Shown here in pieces: positions 53,283 to 63,792 of a stretch of DNA of 64,000 bases. The notes beneath the pieces were generated by a model that saw only the letters and a list, made by a program, of their open reading frames with translations, did no database searches and was not told the origin of the DNA. Both the position numbers and the translations under genes were made by a program. Source of the DNA: Bicyclus anynana (lineage: Eukaryota > Arthropoda > Insecta > Lepidoptera > Nymphalidae); the NCBI RefSeq assembly GCF_947172395.1, contig NC_069098.1, forward strand, positions 4,519,001 to 4,583,000. Reading direction: 5' to 3'. Within the stretch, counting starts at the first letter, position 1; every line of letters starts with the position of its first letter.

Positions 53283-55205
53283 AATCACAGCCCCGGCCGA
53301 AGGCCGGTGTACAATAATGTGCGCGTTTTTTGTGCTTGGGTAAAATGCAAAGTCGTAGCCATCGTCGGAGGCCCTATCCAGCCCCCGGCCGACGGCCGGC
53401 GTGCAATTAATTGTGTCTGCGTTAAGTGCCCAGCCGTAGCCACGGTCGAAGACCCTATCACAAACTCCCGGACGAAAGAGGGTGCACAACAAAGTACGTA
53501 CTTTTTTGTGCTTGGGTAAAATGCCCAGCCGTAGCCACGGTCGGAGGCTGCATCACAAACTCCCGGCCGAAGGCCGGGCCACAATACAGTGCGCGGCCGA
53601 AGACCGCGCGTCCCGTATTTTGCGCTTGGGCAAAATGCCCAGCCGAAGTCACGGTCGGAGGCTGTATTACAAACTCCCGGCCGAAGGCCGGGTCACAATA
53701 CAGTGCGCGGCCGAAGACCGCGCGTTCCGTTTTTTGTGCATCGGTAAAATGCCCAGCCGTAGTCACGGTCGAAGGGTCTATCACAAACTCCCGGCCGAAG
53801 GCTGGGTTACAATACAGTGCGCGGCCGAAGGCTACGCGTTCCGTTTTTCGTGCTTGGGTAAAATGCCCAGCCGTAGTCACGGTCGAAGGCTGTATCATAA
53901 ACTCCCGGCCGAAGGCCGGGCCACAATACAGTGCGCGGCCGAAGGCTACGCGTTCCGTTTTTCGTGCTTGAGTAAAATGCCCAGCCGTAGTCACGGTCGA
54001 AGGCTGTATCATTAACTCCCGGCCGAAGGCCGGGCCACAATACAGTGCGCGGCCGAAGGCTACGCGTTCCGTTTTTCGTGCTTAGGTAAAATGCCCAGCC
54101 GTAGTCACGGTCGAAGGCTGTATCATAAACTCCCGGCCGAAGGCCGGGCAACAATACAGTGCGCGAAGGCTCTATCACAAACTCCCAGCCGAAGGCCGGG
54201 CTACAATACGGTGAGCGGCCGAAGGCCGCGCGTTCCGTTTTCTGTGCATCAGAAAAATGCCCAGCCGTAGCCACGATCAGAGGTCATATTACAAACCCCC
54301 GGACGAAGGCCGCGCTTTTTTTTGCTTGGGTAAAATACCCAGCCGTAGTCAAGGTCGAAGGCTGTATCATACACTGCCGGCCGAAGGCCGGGCTACAATA
54401 TAGTGCGCGAAGGCTCTATCACAAACTTCCGCGTTCCGTTTTCTGTGCATCGGAAAAATGCCCAGCCGTATCCATGATCAGAGGCCATATTACAAACCCC
54501 CGGCCGAAGGCCATGCGTTCCATTTTTTGTGCTTGGGTAAAATGCCCAGCCGTAGTCACGGTCGAAGGGTTTATCACAAACTCCCGGCCGAAGGCTACGC
54601 GTTCCGTTTTTCGTGCTTGGGTAAAATGCCCAGCCGTAGTCACGGTCGAAGGCTGCATCATAAACTCCCGGCCGAAGGCCGGGCTACAATACAGTGCGCC
54701 AAGGCTCTATCAAAAACTCCCGGCCGAAGGCTGGGCTACAATACGGTGAGCGGCCGAAGGCCGCGCGTTCCGTTTTCTGTGTATCGGAAAAATGCCCAGC
54801 CGTAGCCACGATCAGAGGCCATATTACAAACCCCGGCCGAAGGCCGCGCTTTTTTTTTGCTTGGGTAAAATACCCAACCGTAGTCAAGGTCGAAGGCTGT
54901 ATCATATACTCCCGGCCGAAGGCCACGCGTTCCATTTTTTGTGTTTCGGTAAAATGCCCAGCCGTAGTTACGGTCGAAGGCTGTATCACAAACTCCCGGC
55001 CGAAGGCCGGGCTACAATACGGTGCGGGGCCGAAGGCCACGCGTTCCGTTTTTTGTGCATCGGAAAAATGCCCAGCCGTAGCCACGATCAGAGGCCATAT
55101 TACAACCCCCCGACCGAAGGCCGCGCTTTTTTTTGTTTGGGTAAAATACCCAGCCGTAGTCACGGTCAAAGACCCTATCACAAACTCCCGGCCAAATGCC
55201 GGTCT
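53283..55205 (+). repeat. GC-rich minisatellite, 114-bp unit, ~15-17 copies
   Basis: Unit: CTCCCGGCCGAAGGCCGGGC, ACAATACAGTGCGCGGCCGA, AGGC..CGCGTTCCGTTTTT, TGTGCTTGGGTAAAATGCCC, AGCCGTAGTCACGGTCGAAG, GCTGTATCA. Successive AAACTCCC/TAACTCCC starts at 53557, 53671, 53785, 53899, 54013 and 54127 are exactly 114 apart; later units are shortened or mixed. 114 is 38 codons, so frames stay open on both strands; these are not treated as genes. The palindrome CCGGCCGAAGGCCGG recurs throughout. Confidence 0.93.
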
Positions 55206-55214
55206 ATAATAAAG

Positions 55215-55510
55215 TTTACGTACAAACTTTCAACTCCTATTTCACCCCCTTCTGATTTTATTTTCGCTATAAAAAGTATTCTATTACCTGCCCCGTATTA
55301 TGTTCTCAAACCGTGCTAAGTTTCATTTGAATTCATTCAGTAGTTTCAGTGTGATGCCCGGTCAACAAAAAATAGGGACAGACAGACAAATAATCGAAAA
55401 AAAATGTTTTTGAATTCAGTATCGATTGTATAATGCCCTATGATAATTTTTTTTTAAATTAATCAAAAAGTTCTGTAATTTAACCTGTTACAGTTTTATT
55501 ATAAGTATAT
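55215..55510 (-). mobile_element. Hel-3 5' half
   Basis: The minus strand starts TACTTATAATAAAACTGTAACAG (55500), with TTGACCGGGCATCACACTGA, AACTTAGCACGGTTTGAGAA and GGGGGTGAAATAGGAG. It runs into the 114-bp array, whose first units replace the Hel-3 interior. Confidence 0.8.
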
Positions 55511-56314
55511 TGATAAGTATTTAATAGCTATTGCGCCAAATTCGTGCTCTTTTTATAGTAATAAATCTTGCATAACATTATACGATAAAAAAGTAGACAA
55601 TGTGACTATTTAAACACAAAAAGGATTATTCAGTTTGAACCTGAACTTTTAAGTAGTTTCTGAGATTAGTTTCGCGCGTTCAACCAAATAAACAAACAAA
55701 TTGGTCAGTTGAGTATAGAATATGTGCCTCAATATCGATATTACACAGTTTTAGTGGAAATCTCGTTTCTCCAAATAACGCCTGCGAATCAATTTGAGCA
55801 ATCCGGTTTTTTCAAGATAACTTTTTGCTATCTGTCCGATTTTAATGAAACAAAGCCTATATGTTGCCCTGAACTTTGCTTAATCTATTTGTGAAATCCG
55901 CGTCAAAATCCGTTCAGCAGAACCAGAGAATAGCACGAACATACAGACAGAAGGGCAGACAGACAGACAGATAGACAGACAAAAAAATAAAAAAATATAT
56001 TTTTGTATTCTATTGCTCATTTTTAATCGCCCTAACTTGATTTTAGTTAAATATGGTCAAAGTACAGACACTCGGTTTCTACTCTTTTATTATAGTATAG
56101 ATAGATAGATAGATAGATATATGCTGTCGCGACATTTTTTGTAGAAAATGATGTGTGCTGCGAGTGAATGACGCTGCTGTATTAGCAACCCCTTGGCCTT
56201 TTGAATAGCAATGACAATGCTTGAGGGAATTAGCAGACTGTTGGGAAGGCGCCATGTACACCTTGGGTTACATTATTGGAGTTTTAAGAAGGATCCCTAA
56301 TTTTTTTTTTAAAT
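55511..56314. other. mostly unassigned; GACA and TAGA microsatellites
   Basis: GACAGACAGACAGATAGACA near 55965 and (TAGA)n at 56096-56119. The preceding CCGTTCAGCAGAACCAGAG looks Helitron-like. No gene. Confidence 0.5.
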
Positions 56315-56466
56315 AAAATATAGCCTATAGCCTTCCTCGATAAATGGGCTATCTATCACTGAAAGTATTTTTCAAATCGGACCAGTAGATCCTGAGATTA
56401 GCGCGTTCAATCAAACAAACAAACAAACAAACAAACAAACTCTTCCGCTTTATAATATTAGTATAG
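56315..56466 (-). mobile_element. Hel-2, 3' end missing
   Basis: TATAGCCTATAGCCTTCCTC, GGACCAGTAGATCCTGAG, (AAAC)n, GCTTTATAATATTAGTATAG. The CTAG end with its hairpin has been replaced by TTTTTTTTTAAATAAA. Confidence 0.82.
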
Positions 56467-56514
56467 ATTATTGATTATTAAATCAATTTACGTAATTGTT
56501 GTTAGTGTTAAAAT

Positions 56515-56655
56515 CTGAAATACAAAATATGAAAAAAGTTTGTATAAGCGAATGTCAAAGAGACTCGTGACGTATGTTATTTTTTTGTAAGTTTCACCGG
56601 CTTTACCACGCTGCTTGTAAAGACTCATTCTGTATGATCTTTATTCTGTGGAGTA
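56515..56655 (+). repeat. R9 repeat, copy 1
   Basis: AAAGTTTGTATAAGCGAATG, AAAGAGACTCGTGACGTATG, GTTTCACCGGCTTTACCACG and CTTTATTCTGTGG recur inverted at 60405-60540. Unknown class. Confidence 0.65.
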
Positions 56656-56994
56656 GACTAAAAAGTTCTCGCACACTCTCCGAAATAAATCTCGTGAAAT
56701 ACTGACAGGCAACCTTTCAGCTATGCTCCAAACTTTGTAATATTGTTTGACACAAGGTTTCTAGGTAGAAACCACTTTACAAAGTACAAGTTATTGTCAA
56801 TCAAATAATCTGATCTCAAGAAAATAAAGCTATATGGTTGTAGAAAAAGTATTGTATGCCACTGCACGTAATTAGCGATTGTAGCACTCATGCTGTCTAT
56901 TATGCAATTCAGTTTCGCCTCATCACACAAAAATGCTAATCAATGACCCCCCCCCCTCAATTATACTGTGGCCTAAATCTATATCTATACTTCT

Positions 56995-57180
56995 ATACTA
57001 ATATTATAAAGAGGTAAAGTTTGTAAGTTTGTCACATTTTTTAAATGGGGTAATCTTCGGAACTACTGGTCCGATTTTAAAAATTCTTTCACCAGTAGAA
57101 TGCTACATTATGGGGAGTGCTATAGGCTATATTTTATATTGGTATCATATATATTAGCCGAGTTATCACAGTTTTTGTCA
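56995..57180 (+). mobile_element. Hel-2 variant
   Basis: TATACTAATATTATAAAGAG, GTAATCTTCGGAACTACTGG and GCTATAGGCTATATTTTAT. No terminal hairpin. Confidence 0.72.
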
Positions 57181-57552
57181 TACAGGTCGGACTGAAAATC
57201 CTCTTAAACAGACTTATTCGCATGCGCTGCCTTAACTATTGTGTAAAATTGAAATTAATGTATGGAGACTTTATGTATCTTTAAAAGTTCTACAAAAAAG
57301 TCCGCGACACCATATATCTATCTTCTATATATTAGCAGATATAGTACCTTTTGTGTTTTAAAAAATATTAATTTTATATACCTAGGTTTACGTCATTATT
57401 TATACAACTAAACTTCAATCCTTATTAAAATAAATTATTTAATAATCACAAGGATATTATGGAGATAAGATTTGCCCTTTACAGTATGTTAATTACTTAA
57501 ATAGTTTCGGAGATAATACAAAATTTCTAAAAGACGCAGAAATTCCGCTATA
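57181..57552. other. unassigned stretch
   Basis: Nothing recognised. Confidence 0.4.
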
Positions 57553-57742
57553 TGACGCCCGGCGCTATCATTTACGTAGTTCCCGTTCCCGTGTGAATAT
57601 GGGGATCAAACATAGCCTATGACACTCGCAAATAACGTAGCTTTCTATTGGTAAAACAATTTTCCAAATCGGTCCAGTAGATCCAGAGATTACCTCCTAC
57701 AACCACACGAACTTTACCTCTTTATATTATTAGCATAGAAAT
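57553..57742 (-). mobile_element. Hel-2 variant
   Basis: GACGCCCGGCGCTATCATTT, GTAGTTCCCGTTCCCGTGTG, AATCGGTCCAGTAGATCCAG and ACCTCTTTATATTATTAGC. Confidence 0.75.
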
Positions 57743-57744
57743 CT

Positions 57745-58278
57745 CTATTTCTCTTGGTCATACCACCACTCTCGAAGGACTGGACCGATTTTGCTAAGGG
57801 TAGGAGTAAGATAGAGAAGTTACAGGGTAGGGTAATGTACGGGTAGGGAAGCGTAGGGGTAGTGTAGGGGTAGGGTAGGTTTAGGGCCGGGTTTAGGGTA
57901 GTAGTAGGGTAGGGGTAGAGGTAGGGTAGTGGTAGGGTAGAGGTACGGGTAGGATAGGGAAGTGGTAGGGTAGAGGTAGGATAGGCGTAAGATAGGGGTA
58001 CGGGTGGGATAGGGGTAGGAAAGCGATAGGGTCGGGGAGGGTAGGGGTAGAATGGGGGTAGGGGTAGGATGGGGGTAGGGTGTAGGTAAGGTAGGGGTAG
58101 GGTAGTGGTAGGTTTGGGGTAGGGTAGGGGTATAGTGGGGGTAGGGGTAGGGTAGGGTAGGGTAGGGGTAGGGTAGATGTAGGGGTTGGGTAGGGTAGGG
58201 TTGGGGTAGTGGTAGGGTAGGGGTATTAGTAAAGTTGACATCGAAATTTACGCGGACGAAGTCGCGGGCGTCCGCTAG
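57745..58278 (+). mobile_element. Helitron-like element carrying a G-rich minisatellite
   Basis: Left part ACTCTCGAAGGACTGGACCG and ATTTTGCTAAG; right end TTACGCGGACGAAGTCGCGG, GCGTCCGCTAG before T. The hairpin GCGGACG..CGTCCGC is intact. The middle (57800-58226) is a GGTAGGG minisatellite. Confidence 0.72.
57800..58226 (+). repeat. GGTAGGG-type minisatellite
   Basis: Irregular permutations of GGGTAGGGTAGGGGTAGGG over ~430 bp, strongly G-rich on the plus strand. Not an insect (TTAGG)n telomere. The 175-codon minus-strand frame rich in Pro and Tyr is its translation and not a gene. Confidence 0.92.
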
Positions 58279-59098
58279 TAATTAATAAATGATTTTCTGA
58301 TATTTTATTAACAGGACAATTAGTCTGTTAACTATAGTAGTGTGGGTATATGACCTTAATATAAACCTAACAATAATAATATCTACGTAAGATTAAGCTC
58401 AAAGTCAAATAGTTACAAAATTGATATTCCGAGAACTAACAGAAACTAACAAGTTTAACGTCAGGACTCTAAACTGTGATGAAAAACTGACTCCCACACG
58501 GCCAACATCATAACTTACGAAATCCGCCCATAACTAAATTAAAGAAGAACCATTTAAGGTAATGTAACTAAATACACTAATAAAAACACTAATAAATTTA
58601 TCCTATGTCCTTACACTACACACAACTATAAATTTTAAATCGATCGTAATACACACACGTGTACTTTTAACACACTGAAACATCGATTCTATAGACGCAG
58701 TTTGTATGATCATGATCAAATAGTTTTGACAGAAAGGTAACCTCTAGCGAGGCAGTTCCTATAGAAGTTAGGTCTGATTCAGCTAAGCATCACTAATCTT
58801 TGACCGAACTTCAAACAACGTCCAAAGTCATACTTTATATTCCAAACATAACTCAATACTATTTTTTATTCGACTTTAGCTTAATAAGGCAATCCTTGTA
58901 AATTGCTCGTGACTAATTTATCGGCAGTAAGGTGTAGTAACATTTTTAAACAAAATGACCTGCCATTGATCGGTCGTCGACCAAGAACAAAGGTTTAAAT
59001 TGGACAGCTTAAGTAGGTACCCCGAACTTATATATAAATATCAATACATATAAATAAAATTGAAGTGTCTGTCTAAAATTTCAAAATAACTGTGTTTT
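58279..59098. other. unassigned stretch
   Basis: No repeats or gene recognised. Confidence 0.45.
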
Positions 59099-59404
59099 CG
59101 TCATCAACCCGTAATCGGCTCACTGCTGAGCTCGAGTCTCCTATCAGAATGAGAGGGGTTAGGCCAATAGTCCACCACGCTGGCCCAATGCGGATTGGCA
59201 GACTTCACACACGCAGAGAATGAATATAATTCTCTGGTATGCAGGTTTCCTCACGATGTTTTCCTTCACCGATTGAGACACGTGATATTAAATTTCTTAA
59301 AATGCGCACAACTGAAAAGTTGGAGGTGCATGCCCTGAACCAGATTCGAACCCACACCTTCCGGAATCGGAGGCAGAGGTCATATCCACTGGGCTATCAC
59401 TGCT
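59099..59404 (-). mobile_element. SINE-B, full-length
   Basis: CAACCCGTAATCGGCTCACT to GGGCTATCACTGCTC inverted. B box mutated slightly (GATTCGAACCC on the plus strand). It faces the next SINE-B 40 bp away. Confidence 0.9.
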
Positions 59405-59446
59405 CAACTAAACTGTGTTTTATCAAGTGATAATTGTTAAGAGACA

Positions 59447-59828
59447 CGATAGCTTAGTGGATATGACCTCTGCTTTCGATTCGAATGGCGTAGGTTCGAA
59501 TCCGTTCCGGGCATGCACCTCCAACTTTTCAGTTATGTGCATTTTAACAAATTAAATATCACCGCTTCCATCTTAGACTCATCATCACTTACAATCAGGA
59601 GATTGTAGTCAAGGGCTAACTTGTAAAGAATAAAAAAAAAAACCTCAAACGGTGAAGGAAAAATATCGTGAGGAAACCTGCATACCTGAGAATTTTCTTA
59701 ATTCTTTACGTGTGTGAAGTCTGCTAATCAGTATTTGGCCAGCGTGGTGGACTAAGACCTAACCCCTCTCATTCTGAGAGGAGACTCGTACTCAGCAGTG
59801 AGCCGATAATGGGTTATTAATGCTGAAT
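59447..59828 (+). mobile_element. SINE-B carrying a nested SINE-A tail
   Basis: CGATAGCTTAGTGGATATGA start, B box GGTTCGAATCC, broken at AAATATCAC (59562) and resuming CTCAAACGGTGAAGGAAAAA (59645), then to GTGAGCCGATAATGGG. Four bases (GTGT) of the target are missing. Confidence 0.88.
59563..59643 (+). mobile_element. SINE-A 3' end nested in SINE-B
   Basis: CGCTTCCATCTTAGACTCAT, CAATCAGGAGATTGTAGTC, AACTTGTAAAGAAT and an 11-A tail: a strongly 5'-truncated SINE-A insertion. Confidence 0.87.
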
Positions 59829-59849
59829 AGTTATTTACACGATAAACCT

Positions 59850-60046
59850 TTTTTTAAAACATTTTTTGTTTGTCTGTCTGTCTGTTTGACCGAGCTAATC
59901 TCTGTAACGGCGGTACCGATTTAAACGGGGCTCTCACTGCAAGATAGGGGAGGTTATTGAGCAACATACTTACATACTTTTAAAAAAATCCGCAGAATTT
60001 GTGAAAAACTAAATTTCAGGTGCACGAGGTCGTAGGCGTCCGCTAG
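59850..60046 (+). mobile_element. Helitron-like element
   Basis: TTGTTTGTCTGTCTGTCTG, CGAGCTAATCTCTGTAACGG, and end GGTCGTAGGCGTCCGCTAG before T. Directly abuts Hel-1 at 60049. Confidence 0.75.
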
Positions 60047-60048
60047 TC

Positions 60049-60283
60049 TCACTAATATTATAAACGCGACAGTTTGTATAGATGTTTGTATGGGTGTTTG
60101 TTTGGATGTTTGTTATTCTTTTACGCCGCAGCTACTGAACCGATTTGGCTGAAATTTGAAATGGAAATAGATTTTACTCTGGATTAACACATAGGCTACT
60201 TTTCATCCCGGATAAATCCATGATTCCCGAGGGAAATGTGAAAATTTAAATTTCACGCGGACGAAGTCGCGGGCGACCGCTAG
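60049..60283 (+). mobile_element. Hel-1, complete
   Basis: TCACTAATATTATAAACGCG start and GTCGCGGGCGACCGCTAG end. ATGTTTGTATGGGTGTTTGT shows a small internal expansion. Confidence 0.87.
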
Positions 60284-60404
60284 AGATTAATAAAGTAACT
60301 TATGTAAGTGTAAGCGTTGATTACTGCTTCTTCAATAATTAGCATTAACATTTTACTCATAGGTAACTAAAATATGTACCGACAAATTTAATGGCATTAT
60401 ATGT

Positions 60405-60540
60405 ACTACCACAGAATAAAGAATGATCCAGAATGAGTCTACAAGCAGCGTTGTGAAGCCGGTGAAACCCATAAAACCCCAAACGTCACGCGTCTCCTTG
60501 ACATCTGTATATACAAACTTTTATCATAATTTGTATTTAA
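60405..60540 (-). repeat. R9 repeat, copy 2
   Basis: CCACAGAATAAAGAATGATC, AGCAGCGTTGTGAAGCCGGT and GACATCTGTATATACAAACT: inverse of 56515-56655. Confidence 0.65.
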
Positions 60541-60599
60541 AAATTTAACAGCAACAACAATTACGTTAAATAATATTATAATCAATTACCAATAAAAAA

Positions 60600-60795
60600 A
60601 GTACTCCATCTTATTTATTTAGTTTTTGTGAAAAGTTTTAAAATAAATATTTAAAAACATATAACGCCATTTTTCTTGAATAATATTGAAAATTACACAT
60701 GCGACTCTTCGTGTCGTACTGACTCGAGATTGTATTAGTTTTTGAATTTTGTATTTAAAACGGCTACAAAACCTTCGTGTTCCGTGCTATTATTC
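60600..60795 (-). repeat. R8 repeat, copy 2
   Basis: TACTCCATCTTATTTATTTA, CCATTTTTCTTGAATAATAT and ACTCTTCGTGTCGTACTGAC: inverse of 51636-51845. Confidence 0.7.
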
Positions 60796-61427
60796 TTTAA
60801 TCTGTGTGAATTACAAACAAATCTCTAAGTAATACAAATTTGTATGACTTAATATAAATAAAATTATTATGAGTCTGACATTATTTATAATTAGGTGACC
60901 AACTCCCACTGCTATGATCCAATGCAATATGTAGTTATTATAATAAGTGTTCATCATACAAATATATCCGTAGTGTAATTAATAATAGTTATTAATACAT
61001 CTGTATTAATCACATACATAAATAGCTTCTGCACGTCAAACAAAGAATAGCGTCAAACTGCTGAAAACATATATTTTTAGTTATCAATGTCATTTCGTCT
61101 TCGCAGTGTCAACGACTTCATGGGCGTTTTTTACACAATACGATACGACTTGCGAGCGACTTTAGGCCATATTCCCAGATTTATTTTTTTTACTTTATAT
61201 TAATAAAATACAAGTTTTAAAGATCAAAACCTTTAAAATTAATTTAAGTATTATACATATGCAAAGTCATAATTAAAACAATTACATAAAAATGTAATTT
61301 AATTATTATTAAGTAATTTAAGTATATACCTATACCAATTTTACATACAAAAGAGTTTACAAATAAAACATTTTTGTTTTGTCTTTTATTATTAATTCTA
61401 TAAATAGAATTTCATATTCTATCTATC
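60796..61427. other. unassigned AT-rich stretch
   Basis: No repeat or gene recognised. Confidence 0.45.
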
Positions 61428-61500
61428 AGTGGCGTGCGCAAGGTTTTTAACTAAGGTAGGCTCTATACGTACAAATTGTATAGAAAATTCCACCTATCGA
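61428..61500 (+). mobile_element. MITE-b end fragment
   Basis: CAGTGGCGTGCGCAAGGTTT then TTAACTAAGGTAGGCTC. Only the left end is clear. Confidence 0.6.
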
Positions 61501-61612
61501 TCGATTCCAATCCATCGATTTAGATACCATTCGATTTTGTTACGTAATCTTCACCAAAAACAAACGATTACGATAAATATACGGTACGGGAATTAATGAA
61601 ATAGTATTTATT

Positions 61613-61735
61613 TAATTTATTTAATACTCTTTATTTGTACACCACAAAAAATAAAAGTAAACATAAGAAAAAGTAGAATACAAAAGGCGGCCTTATTGCT
61701 TAGTAGCGATCTCTTCCAGGCAACCTTAGGCTTAG
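61613..61735 (-). mobile_element. non-LTR retrotransposon 3' UTR remnant
   Basis: On the minus strand: GGTTGCCTGGAAGAGATCGC, AATAAGGCCGCCTTTTGTAT, then AAATAAAGAGTATTAAA. I recall this as a common 3' UTR tail of lepidopteran LINEs with an AATAAAG-like signal; the clade cannot be fixed from this piece. Confidence 0.65.
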
Positions 61736-62804
61736 GAACTTATTAGGACAACTATAGGTGGTGTGTAATACCTACCAAATAAACAAAATAATGACGAGAA
61801 ACTCGTATTTCAAGCAACATGCATTAGATTTTAGCATGATTTTACTAAAGAATTATCGTACAATGAAAATATCAATGTTCTCGATAACGTATTCAACACC
61901 TGCCTCCATAAGAAATCGAGGTACAAGACTTATACGGCGACAAAAAATAACGAAACATCTTTACGGAGTGCGCATGATTTGGTGTCGACCTCTAATGAAA
62001 TCTTAATGAACCTCTTTGCTTCAATTTAAATAAGAACAGGTCCTTTAAAGGCTTGATAAATTTGTATCACATGTAAATGTGATACAAATTTACACAAATA
62101 CTAGGTTTAAATTGAAGGTTTATAAATTCAAATTTAAACCTATATATTTTTTTTATTTTATTGTACAAAAAACAACACAACAACTTCCTGTTGACAAGAA
62201 AAAATCTCAAAATATACATTGATAATTAAATCTTAAAGTACCAGGGGTCTATAAAACTGCGCAGTTTGATTGCTCGTATTTCTAATGATTCTACGTACAG
62301 AGAGTAAAAGAATAATTCAGTTTAATATTCAAGTTCAGGCGACTACTTTTGACAGAGGGACAGAAAGACCAAAATAAAAAACCCTATCTTAAGTTGTCAT
62401 AATTTAATTCAATGTATAAATCTAATTCTACTCTTTACATTTTTGAACTATTAAGGCAGGTAAGTATACCTACCTGACCTAATTAAATTCTAACTTTAAA
62501 CGTATTTCGTTAAGTTTTAATTGTTTTCTATGGATTAATTAAAACAAAATAAGTAATGAAAATTTTATATTTCCAGATTGGAAAAACCATTGTATTGCCA
62601 ACGGATTTCATTTCCAATGAGCGGAAATTGCCGCAGTTTTCGGAATAGAGGTTTCGAGCTTTTACTTCTACCGTCGACGAGTTTACGGTTCTTAGACATT
62701 TTACTAAGAAAATAGGTTGGCACTTAGTTAGGTACTGACTTACCTAAACACAATGATATTTTATACTAGAAATAGGGCACTGAGGCGGACGAATGAGCCT
62801 AATA
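61736..62804. other. unassigned, with one palindrome
   Basis: The frame 61758-62006 has no domain. The palindrome at 62057-62092 is the only structure. Confidence 0.45.
62057..62092. repeat. perfect 16-bp palindrome, 4-nt loop
   Basis: TAAATTTGTATCACAT/ATGTGATACAAATTTA around GTAA. Confidence 0.8.
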
Positions 62805-63300
62805 GATGATGACAGTTTTTGAAATTATATATAAATTAAGAGTACGCTAATAATAAAGCAATCTTGTGAAAGGAACAGGTATCTGCGATCATTACTTTCG
62901 GAGCTACAGGGATTTAAAGGGTCAGACTTGCGGCGCTGCCGCGGATCCCTGAAAAACGCCCCATACAAAATGGCACGAACTAATGACGTCGTAGGTAATA
63001 TAATGATCGTTAGATTTGTATGAGCGTTCAAACAAAATTACTAATATCTTTGTTATTTGTGTGTTTATGTTTATAGTTTATGTATTAAAAAAATGTCACA
63101 TTTAATGTAAGGAAGCTAAAACTATGAATTTTCATCTAATTACGATAAAATATTTTTAATAGATTTTGATATTTTATAATCTCATTTATTTTGCAAATAT
63201 CCAGACAATCTTTGCTTTTTATGTATAAATTAGTTAACATTGACCCTATTTACCCGAATGTCTCATAAAAATCAATATATTCAAATCCCCATTGTCTTTA
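62805..63300 (-). repeat. R4 repeat, longest copy
   Basis: GTATCTGCGATCATTACTTT, GGCGCTGCCGCGGATCCCTG, AAAACGCCCCATACAAAATG, ATCCAGACAATCTTTGCTTT and TACCCGAATGTCTCATAAAA: inverse of 3635-4065. The frame 62825-63031 inside it is incidental. Confidence 0.77.
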
Positions 63301-63642
63301 TTTCATTTAGTCGCCTAATTAACTGAAATTTATCTATTACACCTAACCATATCAGATATAAGCATAGAGAGCGATTATTATTTTTTGGTTTAAAGATATT
63401 TATTCTCTTATATTACTTAATCGCTAACATGAGAACATTACTTCTTAACTTAAGTATATTACTTTTACTAAAATTACATTATGCATTAGTTATGCTACAA
63501 CTATTTTAAGATTTAAGTATCTTTCATTGTTTTCCTTAAAATATTTTTTTTTATTTTTCTTTCTAGTCTAGTCTAGTCCAGATTACTAACTTTAAAGTAT
63601 CTTTCTTAATGCGTTCAATATATGTTTATTTATTATTAACAG
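63301..63642. other. unassigned AT-rich stretch
   Basis: Nothing recognised. Confidence 0.4.
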
Positions 63643-63790
63643 CAGAACCTCGCGGGTTCACCCGCGTAGTTCCCGTTCCCGTGGGAGTACGGGGAAAAAA
63701 TATAGCCTGTGTTACTGCCTGATAATGTAGCTTTAATAGTGGAAGAGTTTTTTTAAATCGGTTCAGTAGTTTTTCATTTTATTCGTTAAA
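63643..63790 (-). mobile_element. Hel-2 variant, 5' end lost
   Basis: CCTCGCGGGTTCACCCGCG hairpin, GTAGTTCCCGTTCCCGTGGG, TATAGCCTGTG and AATCGGTTCAGTAG. Joined to the next element. Confidence 0.72.
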
Positions 63791-63792
63791 TA

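Noticed and set aside
53285..55319. Set of overlapping frames of 99-196 codons on both strands with 38-residue repeats
   Set aside because: They are translations of one 114-bp tandem unit (114 = 3 x 38), open on both strands; no conserved domain, and units vary by indels.
57800..58226. Possible interstitial telomere sequence
   Set aside because: Lepidopteran telomeres are (TTAGG)n; this is GGTAGGG and irregular, and lies inside a Helitron.
57714..58241. 175-codon minus-strand frame rich in Pro, Tyr and Thr
   Set aside because: It is the reverse translation of the GGTAGGG minisatellite.
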